NCBI GenBank assembly: GCA_039545355.1
Contig: BCJJ01000003.1
Span: 1,943,092-2,007,091 of the forward strand
Reading direction: 5' to 3'
Length of the DNA stretch: 64,000 nucleotides
Origin: Trichosporon coremiiforme
Lineage: Eukaryota > Basidiomycota > Tremellomycetes > Trichosporonales > Trichosporonaceae
Both the position numbers and the translations under genes were made by a program. Each line of letters opens with the position of its first letter. The stretch's first letter is position 1. The notes beneath the pieces are model-generated. The model saw only the letters and a program-made list of their open reading frames with translations. It had not been told where the DNA came from and searched no databases. This document shows, one piece after another, positions 45,034-54,423 of this stretch.

Positions 45034-46562
45034 TCAGCACTCAAGGCTGACACCATGGACGACGTTGTGGTCCGCGAGCCGTCCCTTGGCCATGTGGAAC
45101 GCCTCCTTCGCGTCCTTCATGAGCCGCCTGCCAGCACCGGGGAGGAAGCGCGTGACGGGATCCAGCCCGTTGGCCCAGTGTTCGTGCCGCCCCTCCGCGT
45201 CGTAGATGGCCGGCATGCCGAAGGTCGTGACCTTGGTGCGGTGCGGCGTGTGGTCCGAAATGAGCACGGCCAGCGCGCCTCCGAGGCCGTGGCCCGTCAC
45301 TTCCACGCTGGGGCAGCGGCCGAACCATCGCGACCAGCGCGAGCAGGAGGGAAGGTGCGTGAGGAGGGCAGCATAGGCTGACTCGGCGGAGGGGGCGAAG
45401 TCGTGGAACGAGGGGTGCAGACGCGAAAGGTCCAGTCGTGGTGTCTCAATCTCCTCGTCCTCGGACTCTTCCGACTCTTCGGAGTCGTTCTCGGTCGACT
45501 CGGTGGCCTCCGAAGACTCAAAGTCGTCCTCGACATAGTCGCCAAAGGTGACCTGGTCGTTGTCCTCCGTCATGCGCTCGAGGAGCTCGTCGACATCAAT
45601 CGAGCCGAGCGACAACCGGACACGGTCATTGTGTTCCGTCAGGATCCCTGTTTGGTCAGCCTACTGTCGTCCGATTACAGCATGGGTTGGGGGTGGTAGA
45701 TCCATTCCAGCGCCGATCCATTCTCAGATGCTGAATGGTGAATGCGAGTGGACGCGAGCACAGTGGACATTCAAAACGAAGGCTGACTGCATTTGCAGTT
45801 CAAGTCCAAGTTAAGTTCCAACCAACAGGCCACCAGGTAACAGGACGAATGGGCCTGGAATACATTCACCGACCCGAGCTAGGCGAGGCGGGGNNGGGNG
45901 GGGCCCGCCATGGCATTTCAGCCCGTCTTCAGCCAGCAACCGCCAGTCTTCAGCCAGCGACAGCCCAGATGTCTATTCCAGGTGTCTTGTGCCGAGGAGG
46001 CGCCGAGACGAGCCTTGAAAGCTCGAGTCCATTGAATCGCGGCTGAACACGGTAGTTTCGGTCCCCACAGGGACAAACCCATCTTCATTCGCATTACTCG
46101 CAACCAATTCGAGAAGCCGTTGCAAAACGTATGCAAGCTCTGTCCAGACCGGCGGGACTAACGGTGTGCCCACTGCTGGACGCAGCCGTGGAAACGAGCA
46201 CGAAGACGAGCGGAGAAGCGAGAGCCCAGGTCCCAGATTAGAGCAGGGAGAAGCGGGGTGAATGGGTGGCATTGCTCGGCAGACCAGTATACCCGGCCGG
46301 AGACAAGTTGCCGTCGAAAAGAGCCCTGGGAGGATCGGGGAAGAAGAGGTGGGAAACACTCACACTTGACGTCGTCGTCGGCGTGCGCGCGAGCTAGGAT
46401 ACGGCCTTCGACCTGCTCGGAGGGGCAGTACGAGGATCTGTCGTTAGCTGGTTGTCGAACTGAGCGGGCTCACTTGATGGAGCGAGCGAGGTCCTCGAGA
46501 CGCGGGGGGAGCGGGGCAGCCGCGGCGGCAACGGCGGCGAGGAGGAGCGTCGGGAGCATCAT
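45034..46562 (-). CDS. Secreted class-3 lipase-fold protein lacking the nucleophile serine (probable pseudoenzyme)
   Basis: Three exons of 89, 74 and 614 nt (46562-46474, 46437-46364, 45647-45034) join in frame to 258 residues. The ATG at 46562 starts a clear signal peptide (MMLPTLLLAAVAAAAAPL). Exon 2 has SSYCPSEQVEGR. Exon 3 contains an acidic Ser/Glu-rich insert, HPSFHDFAPSAESAYAAL typical of class-3 lipases, and the nucleophile-elbow region VEVTGHGLGGALAVLISD. The family elbow is GHSLGG; here the serine codon is GGC glycine. The candidate Asp (LDPVTRF) and His (DHNVVHG) are kept. The 716-bp intron 2 contains unresolved bases. Either a catalytically dead paralogue or a decaying gene; the intact frame favours the former. 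Confidence 0.7.
45894..45899. other. Unresolved bases in a G-rich patch
   Basis: Three N (45894, 45895, 45899) lie within a run of G in the lipase intron, meaning the consensus could not be called here. The lipase gene model therefore spans a low-quality point. Confidence 0.95.
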
Positions 46563-46798
46563 ACGTCGTGGGTAGCTCCTGTGCGTCGTCGGCTGCGAAG
46601 AGATGGAAGGAGAGTGTGTAAGTGTGTGTAAGAGTGTGTAAGAGGTGGGTGGGTGTGTGGGGTGCAAAGTGAGTCACAACAGGAAGTGGGAAAGTCTTAT
46701 AACGCACTGCAACACTCAATGTATCACGGCCTGCAAGCGACCGAGCAAGTTGGATCGGGAGACTGAGGGTTGTGTGTGGTGGGTGTGGATCTGGGCGT

Positions 46799-46844
46799 GC
46801 CCAGGACAGCCCAGGACCGGCCCAGGACAAGCCCAGGCTGGGCC
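46799..46844 (+). repeat. Minisatellite of about 10-11 bp (GCCCAGGACA type), four copies
   Basis: Consecutive units GCCCAGGACA, GCCCAGGACCG, GCCCAGGACAA, GCCCAGGCTGG; the last is degenerate. It lies about 240 bp upstream of the lipase start. Confidence 0.8.
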
Positions 46845-47614
46845 AATCGACCAAAGGGGAAGACAGCTGACATGAAACGGGACGCGAGTAACCCTTAGAT
46901 TTTGCTCACTACCCGCGCTCTGTGGGCACCCGTCTGTGGGCTCCTCTGTGGCCCACCAAGCGCATCTGGGCATCACCGGGCCACAGTTTTGAACGGTACG
47001 GAGATGGTTTTTCAGGAACCATCCAATTCAGACTAAGCGTGGGCCACACCATCAAACACCTGCCGCGCCTGCATTCGACCTGCACCGTCTGTGTCAAGCT
47101 TTACGTACCGACGTTCAATGTCGGTCCATGGGCGGGGAGCACGACGGTATGTGCGACGTCCACTGATCCACTTCGTCTCACCCTGTGCCACCACCCTTGT
47201 CTAGCCCGCGGCCCGTGGGTGCACTACTCTTCTCAGGTCTCAGGTCGTTCAGGTCGCCCCGGCGCCGGTCCTACGGGTCCTACGGGATTGCACCTGAGCG
47301 CCGGCCAGTACCGTCAGTGCTCCTGTGACTGTCGGGCATGGACAAGCGACGCACAACGAGTGGATTCGCGCAGGACTTAGTAAGACTTAGCGCTCGCCTG
47401 TGACGTGAGGGGTTTCGTAATGCTTCGCCCTATCCGTACCCTCTCCACTACCCTTCGTACCGAGCGTACCCTTCGTCTGTCTGTTACCATGTTTCTGCGC
47501 AACGTCCTATTGGACTCTCGGTGTACCAAAGTCCTGCCAAACTTGCCGTCTTCGTCAGATTAAGACTCATGCAACTCAGGCCACTCAGGCCGACCCATTC
47601 GCCCCCTCCCGTCG

Positions 47615-47694
<80 letters not shown>
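47615..47694 (+). repeat. Uninterrupted homopolymer of 80 C
   Basis: Eighty consecutive C (G80 on the minus strand), with no substitution, in non-coding DNA. It produces poly-Pro and poly-Gly frames that are artefacts. Its true length is uncertain because homopolymers of this size are hard to sequence. Confidence 0.95.
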
Positions 47695-47697
<3 letters not shown>

Positions 47698-48420
47698 CGC
47701 ACCCTACCACCCCGATGGTATACCTGCGATCTCCTGTGCGATGGTCGTTCCTTGCTGATCTGAGACTCACCGGTGACTGCTTATGCCCGTGCAGAGACCA
47801 CAACAATTGGCAGCATCATGACGTCTCGCCCTTGCGACGGGAGGGGCACAGAGGGGGTGTCCCATGACATTGGCCCAGCACCCGGGCTGCACACGCTGCG
47901 CTTGCTTCAGGCAGCGACATCTGATTACTATGAATGTGCGCATGCACCTCGTTCAATGGTTTCCCGCTGAGATTCTGCGAACTCTTTGCTTCCCGCCATT
48001 GACTAGCTGACGTATGGTCTCCATCTGATTTGAATTTACCACATTAAGACGTTCCTGACGCAAACTCAACACACTCAGTCAAAGTACAGATACATGCTTA
48101 CAGTGCTCACATGGTTCCCCTGTCCCTCCCGTTGCATGTCGCAGGTCGCACCGCCGCAGCTTCGGTGATGAGCTCCCAGGCTCGGGGAACACCCACATGT
48201 GTGCCGAACAGCCAGTCGCAGATCGCTGTTTAGGTTCGATTCGCGCTGGGCATGTTTATCGCGGACAGAGCTCTCGATCCTAGCGCTTCTCTATCCGTTG
48301 CGCCACCTGGTGACTACCAGCTGTCGAGGCACCATCGCTCGTGGGATCTTAACGCTCCAACAGTAACCAAGTTACCAACTCTACTCCTAACTATTACTCT
48401 ATTCGCGTGGCCGGGGCTTA

Positions 48421-50431
48421 TCAAGCCTGCGGTTGCGGCTGTGTCGACTGCATGAGCTCGGCGGCGAGCCCAGCGCCGCTGCCCAGGCCCACACCGGCTG
48501 CACTGGCCGCGTTCACCTCGGCGTCACGGGTGTCGCGCTTCAGCGGCGGCAGACCTCTTGTGGCGCGCCACCGGTTCGTGATCGCGTACACTTCGTCGTC
48601 CACCAGGATCCTGCTTGTCAGTTACGATGACGCTGTCACAACTGGGGTAGAACGGCTCACTTGAACTGCGTCAGCCACTTCTCGGACGCCTCCCAGTTAC
48701 GGTGGTCGAGCGCGTCGTCGCCGTGCAGGGTGAACTGGGGTTAGCTCGATCTATCCGCGTTGCAGCTCTTTGGACGTACCTCCGTGACATAGCCGTGGAA
48801 AGCCTCGAGCAGATCGTAGCGCCCACGAAGCAGGATCATGCGGTCGCGCACCGAAGGGAACAGAATGCCGTCGATCGCATGCTCGTGCGGTATCGTCTGC
48901 TGCACCGGAGTCGGGCGGAGCGAAGGTGGGAGCATGTACTCGTGGTTGATCCGGAAGCTGTAGTCGGTTAGCATCCCTCAGTGCTATGAACCGTAACGGC
49001 TGTTCCATGCTACGTACTTGTTCAGGTGGTAGGTGATCAGCTGCAGCGCCTCCGTCTTGCGCTCAGCCGCCTCCTCACCCTCCATGCTTTGACGGAGCTC
49101 CTCTTGCATGCGGCGACGCTCCTCAACCTGGCCACGCGTCATGTTGTTCGGCTCGGTGACTATGACGCTTCCTTGCCGGTCTAGAGGTGCCTTGTCCGAG
49201 CTCGTGAGCTGCGCGACGGCACTGCGAAGGTTGTTGCGCTCGCTCTCGGGCGATAAGCCGGCGACGCCGGTCATCTGCCCTTGCACCTGCGGAGGCGGAG
49301 CGGGCATTGTCGCCTGCTGCGTTGTTGCCCCTGGCGGACCAGTGTACAGACCAGGGAACGCCGAGGGACCGGGACCACCGACTGCCGTAGCCTCTGTCGT
49401 GAAGAGGAAGTTCCACATCTCGCCGTGGTTGACGGGATTCGAAGCGCCAGCACCGGACGAACCTGGTGTGCTCACCGGCGTCGCACCGCGTGCACGCTTA
49501 TCTCCGTCGCCGCCCTCGCTCTCGCGCTTACGCTTCGCCTGGGCCGCAGCACTCAGCGGCGTGCCGATTAGGCTGCCCGCACCAGCTGACGAGCCGGGCT
49601 CCGCGTTCGAGTCACCGCGCTTCCGCACCTGGCCCAGTGGGATACCTGGGTTTGCCTCGCCGAGCTCCTTGCTCGCCTTGAAGGAGACGAACGCCTCGTA
49701 CGCCGTGTCGCTGTCGGCGCGGTTGAGAATGGACTCGAGCTGCTCGTTGCTGAGACCGAGGCGAGGAAGACATGAGCCAAGACCTTCCCCGACGAAAGAC
49801 GCCATATTCTTCAACATCCCGCGCAGCTCCTTGTTCTCTTTGAGCAGGTTGCGGATCAGAAGGAGCATGAGCTCTACCCGCTCCTCCTTGTCACCCGAGA
49901 GCACCTCAACGCGAGCCTCGAGGTCACGGATCTGTCGTGAGCTGATAATCCGGAGTTGCAGCGCGATGCCCGACTTACGTATTGCTGTGCGTCAGTTCTA
50001 TACTTCCAGCGCTAACTTACTTGCTTTCGGAGACGGAACTCTCGCTGCGCGATACGATTCTGTGCTTTACGGATCTGTGACGAGCTGGTACTATCAGCGT
50101 GGTTACTATGCTGCACGTGTGTCTTCCTCGATTGCCTCAAGCGCAGATCATCGAGCGGCAGCACACCGAGGCTTGCGTGCAAGGCCAACCGGCACAGGGA
50201 AGGTCCGAGACTGCTGCAACCCGGATAGACAAGAGCAGTCTGGGTATAGCCGAGCGTGACGTGCGATGAGAGACGAGGCTGAGGCTTCTTGTTTGGCCCA
50301 CTCAGCCCACATTCCACTCACGAGCTCTTCTTGTCCTTGCCGTCCATCTCCTCATCGAGGTGGTCGCCTGCGACGCTTGAGCCCTCACGGGATTCGTCGT
50401 CGTCTTGCGTCTGTTGTCGTTTCGGAGGCAT
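48421..50431 (-). CDS. bZIP transcription factor with DUF3425 domain
   Basis: Nuclear AP-1-like regulator. Exon 1 (start ATG 50431-50429) gives MPPKRQQTQDDDE and an acidic tail. After an intron of about 200 nt the basic region reads IRKAQNRIAQREFRLRKQ. A 6-nt exon (49979-49984, residues QY) follows, then IRDLEARVEVLSGDKEERVELMLLLIRNLLKENKELRGML, the zipper. With QY included, the spacing N-x7-R-x9-L is exactly that of bZIP proteins. A long linker holds KRKRESEGGDGDKRAR, a likely nuclear signal. The C-terminal DUF3425 region includes LPPSLRPTPVQQTIPHEHAIDGILFPSVRDRMILLRGRYDLLE, split over three more exons (joins near 49,015, 48,775 and 48,660), and ends ILVDDEVYAITNRWRATRGLPPLKRDTRDAEV, then a short tail and the stop at 48421. 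DUF3425 bZIPs occur widely in fungi; targets unknown. Confidence 0.88.
49979..49984 (-). other. 6-nt microexon (CAATAC, Gln-Tyr) at the basic region-zipper junction
   Basis: On the minus strand the sequence reads acceptor CTGACGCACAG, then CAATAC, then donor GTAAGTCGG. The preceding exon also ends with a perfect donor GTAAGT. Two residues are added without changing frame, and they set the bZIP spacing between the invariant Arg and the first zipper Leu at nine residues. Skipping would leave seven. Confidence 0.85.
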
Positions 50432-52680
50432 CGTGCTGATTCAGCCTTGGGTTGTCCGGACGCCGATGGGAAACGGATGCACCGAGGGAGTGGTGAGGGA
50501 AGGGATGCGAAGGGGAGACGATGGGGAACGTGTGGTGGGTGGGTAGTGACAATCGAGGAATGTGCGGATCGTGCGGAAGAAAGTTGACGTGGGAGAGGCT
50601 CCGAGGCTAGTGTGCGTCCAGCAGGCTGTTGGTGGGAGTTCTGAGTCCTCAGCCGTGTTCGCCGAGTGAGGTCTCGATCGGAGTTCGGGTTGTCGTGTTA
50701 CTCGTCGAGAGTGTGTAAGAAAACAAGGAAGATAGACACTCCGTTGGGCGTTAAGAAACAGGCGGAGACGTCCACTTCTGGCACAAGTTGGATGTCGGAG
50801 TACGTGCGACGCGGGTGCGCGGGCGAGACGGATCAAAGAAAGACTTTGGTAATTGAAAATTCGGTGATGACCGATTAAAGAGTTGCCGAGTGCAGCGCAT
50901 GCAGAGCAACTGCGGTACGTAGGGACGTGGGTACGCATGGTACGTGCGGTGAGGGTGGGTGGGTGAGGACCTTCTCCTGCGGTGAGTATTCATGACGTTG
51001 CCCTTCCTCGCTTAGCGCCTAGCGCTTGCTGCTGCCCTGCCTCTGGTCTGCTGCCATGCATCCTCTGCATGTTTATCTTCACACCCACGCTTCGAATCAG
51101 CACTCCCGTTGCCTGCTGTGATTCCGCACTTGCCGCAGCCCCCCGAGAGTTGTCCGCTGCACGACGCCGGGAAAAATACAGATGGATGTATGAGCTCATC
51201 GTTCTGGCCGTCGGCAGCGGCAAGTGTAGACCGCCAAGGTCGCCGTGATCGAGACTGTGCACCCCGGGCTCCGAGCTCGGGGTCGGGGAGAAGGCCGCGC
51301 TTTGAATGCCAGACTTTTCTTTTTCGTTCGTGCGGATCTGTAATCATTCTCGTCCCCTGGGCCTCGGGTCACTGTGTCCCTCTCCTGTGCCTGTTTCTGC
51401 AAACCCTCGTACCCTCGTACCCTCGATGATCTCGTTCCGAGCTGGCTGAGCTCGCACTGACGGTCACCATGATTCCTTTGCGTCCATTGCGCAGGGTCCG
51501 AGGCACGCGGCGCTCGAGGCGTGGCGGGCTGCTCTTTGGCTGGCTACGGACTGTCTGACTGGCTGTGCCGCGCTGGGGCGCAGCCTGGCGCTCGGCGCGT
51601 GCGGCGTCGCTGCAGATCCATCCAGAGAGATATAGATAGCACCCGGATGCAGCGTACATGCGGCGGGCCCAGACCGGGACGATGCTGTTGGTCGAACGGG
51701 GGAGGCACGTCGTCATGACCGCCGGCTGGTGCCGGCTCACTGCAGCCGGTACGGCCGGCGAGGCACTGGCGGGCGCCGGCCAGGTCGGTCACGGCACGCC
51801 GATCGCCTGATCGGCCCAGGCGTCTTTGAGCGCTGCAACGTGATCCCTCTGCCTGATCAGCAGGCTGCAGGTATCACACGAGCGAGAGGAGGATGATGCA
51901 GACATGCAAGAGTGCAGCCTGTACCGCATCAGCCGAGGCGCCAGTACGGCGCTAAAGGAGCGAAGGGCAGAGTGGGGGCTCCCAAGCCACCGCAGAGCCA
52001 AGTACCCCACTCGAGTCCGAGACGAGCGCGGCGAGTTGCGGAGCTTCTGTGGTCGACTAGTATGCAGAGAGTGTCTCAGTGACGTCCTTGAAATCCTGCC
52101 GCTAGCGCATCTGGCACCTGTGCCAAGAGGGAGGGAGCAATGTGATTCCTCAGCGGTGTTTATGTTGTAGCCCAGCGGTGTCTTCCACGGTCAGAAATCG
52201 CGCAGTTCGTCGATCACAGCTGATTGCGGGGACATTGCGGTGAGCACAGAGATCTGACACATATTCTGCATCATCGGATCTAAGAGATGAACCTGGTTGA
52301 ACAACGGGCAGAGGTATGGGTTAAGCTGCCGGTCGATTGTGGAGCGTAGGAGACGAGCCGTCTTCCTTCGCTGCACCCTTCTCACCCAGTCTGTCCCTCA
52401 TGCCACAGCCCGTATGCATGTGAGCAAGATCTCTTCACTCTCCTCTTCTCACCCATACCCCGTTTGATGCTTCAATTGCATCACGGAAGCTGTTCCGTCG
52501 AGCTCAATCTGCGCGGACGCTGAGCTGGACCTAGGCTGGCCCTGTTGAACGGCGCACTCGGTCGGTCAGTGGAGGTAGCGTCACACATGGCTAAGTCGAC
52601 CTCCACCGCGCCTGGCTCGAAGTCGCAGCCACCCATCGTCATCCTCATCCATCCTCGCCTTCCTTCACATCCAGGTCGAC
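50432..52680. promoter_or_regulatory. 2.25-kb divergent intergenic region between bZIP and EMC5
   Basis: Must contain the promoters of both flanking genes. The 250 bp next to 50432 are purine/GT-rich on the plus strand (a CT-rich minus-strand leader), and the 80 bp before 52681 are CT/CA-rich on the plus strand. In between (51,000-52,400) I found no gene, RNA or repeat that I can support. The length is in keeping with a regulated transcription-factor gene. Confidence 0.45.
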
Positions 52681-53585
52681 ATGTCTGCGCGATTGCTCGT
52701 GATCACGGCGTGCGTCGTCCTTGCGCATGGTAAGCTATTCGCCGTCGGGATTGCGAAAGCTGACAGCAGCCGCCTTCTCCGCGTATGAGCGTGAGTATAC
52801 CTCTGTTCTGGTCGGATCGACCACGACCCTCTCCAGCACGAGGTTAAGATCATTCTGAGGGAGACCACAACTCATTTAGTATGAGGCTCTACCCAATGTT
52901 CAGAGGCTGGATCCTTGAGCTGTGTATTACCTCACTGGCGTGGCGTTATGCTCCTCGTGCAGTCCAACACCTTGTCGCCAGTCACTTCTGCCTTCTGGAA
53001 CATCGTCGACAACTATGCACATTGAAGCTTGCACTTTCGAAGAGCTGACATCAGACCTGAGCACGCTGAAGGCTCTCGGCCGCCCGGGCTCCCTCCCAAC
53101 GAGCGTAAGTATCCAACCCTACCACCCTCGCGTCCACCCCGTGAGGGCAGCTTCCTCACATACCTTCTTCCCTCGAGCCAGGCTGCGTTTCGGGGAAGGA
53201 CGTGGAGAAACAACATGTCGCAGCTTTATGCTCACGAGCCGTTCAGCTGACCCCAGATCACGCTCGAGGCGCTCCTCGCGCTCGTGCTCTTCATCCCCGG
53301 TGTCGCTATTGCGAGCAAGCCGCTCCAGGACGTGACATACCGCGGCGAGCAGGCGAATCGGTGAGTCAAGGGGCGGGGCGGAGCGCAGCGCAGCGGGAGC
53401 TTCCTGTCCGCGCCGAGCTGGTCTCCAGAAGAGCGCTCTCTATATCGATGTCCAGAGAAACAGTGTCCAGGAAGCTCGCAGTGGACCACGAAGCTAATGC
53501 CAGATCGGTCGACGACTCGGACGCACGTATCGCGTACATGCGGCCGTCGAAGCGGGCCGCGGCGCTGTGGGGCGACCAGCAGTAG
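52681..53585 (+). CDS. EMC5: ER membrane protein complex subunit 5 (EMC5/MMGT1 family)
   Basis: Small two-helix subunit of the EMC insertase in the ER membrane. Five short exons. The ATG at 52681 gives MSARLLVITACVVLAH (helix 1). A second exon (AAFSAYE) follows the intron at about 52,731-52,769. The next real exon starts at the GACATCAG acceptor near 53,051 with HLSTLKALGRPGSLPTS. Then ITLEALLALVLFIPGVAIASKPLQDVTYRGEQANR (helix 2, about 53,260-53,360), and a last exon SVDDSDARIAYMRPSKRAAALWGDQQ with the stop at 53583-53585. The joins all keep frame, and the order helix, YEHLSxLK, helix, acidic tail is that of EMC5. An alternative acceptor near 52,846 (HEVKIILR) reads into a stop and is less likely. 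Total about 100 residues. Confidence 0.85.
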
Positions 53586-54423
53586 ATTCATGCGATCCAA
53601 TACTATTGTGCATATGCTGACTGGTTGCTGGCGGACTGGCTGCTCGCCGCAACACTTTCAGGAGGCTGACCACAAACTAACGTCTTGGGGCTGACTGTGT
53701 ACAGGCTGTTGCTCTGCGCTCAGACTGCTCTCAGGTAGGTTTTGTCTTACAGGCATGTTGGAGGGGGACGTAGAGAGGAGGAACGAAGCAGCCCAGGTAG
53801 CCCCAGGACTGATGAAGAACTTGGGATACATGCGAATCTGCGAGCTTGGAGGCAAGCGTTGCTAGATTCACAGTCTCCCACGACTGTCTCGCGCTACGGA
53901 CCTGACCGGCAGATGAAAGTACTCGTCCCGGCCGTAGAGCCGCAGAGGACAGTTTGCCTAGTTTCGTGCTCTCCCACGCATGATCCGTACCCAGCCAAGA
54001 CCGACGTCCCACTCACGTATACTCGCGCGCACACTCGCGCGAAAGGCCGTGCTCGTCTTGACGCTCTCCCATGCTAGCCTGCACCAAAGAGGACGGAGTT
54101 GGTGCATTTCCGTGCATAAAAACGTAAACTACTAAGCCCGCGCCTTTCCTGGCAATTGGGCGTTTTACATATCTAAGTACTGCTGAGACGACCTCTGCAT
54201 TGGAGGCCGCATACCCAAAAAGTCGATTGTTTCCTTTTGCTCCTCGCTCCTCCACAGTGGTCTTCTTACATCTTCCGCCTTGTCGATTGTCGCTGTGTCT
54301 ACGCTTCGGCTCCGCCATAGGCTTCGCTTCGCTCTATCGTCGAGTGGGATACAACATGTGTTCTTCTCTTGAGTGGTTTCGCTTCTTACTGCTGCGCATA
54401 GAGGTCTAGGCGCATGCCACGGG
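53586..54423. other. Convergent intergenic region EMC5 / ADA2
   Basis: 838 bp between two gene ends. It should hold both 3' UTRs and terminators; the part around 54,100-54,300 is AT-richer. No gene or RNA recognised. Confidence 0.45.

Larger units (their letters stand above)
46563..48420. other. 1.86-kb intergenic region with minisatellite and poly-C
   Basis: Lies upstream of the lipase gene (its promoter is at the left end) and downstream of the bZIP gene. It contains GT-rich sequence (46,610-46,660), a CCCAGGAC minisatellite, the C80 tract and otherwise nothing I can assign. A minus-strand GGTGGCGCAACGGATAG (48290-48307) looks like a tRNA A box but has no matching T arm. Confidence 0.5.

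Noticed and set aside
47521..47806. Poly-proline and poly-glycine open frames
   Set aside because: Produced solely by the C80 homopolymer.
48230..48307. tRNA-Arg-like A box on the minus strand and a GGTTCGATTC on the plus strand
   Set aside because: The two signals are on opposite strands and neither forms a cloverleaf with its flanks; a decayed tRNA fragment at most.
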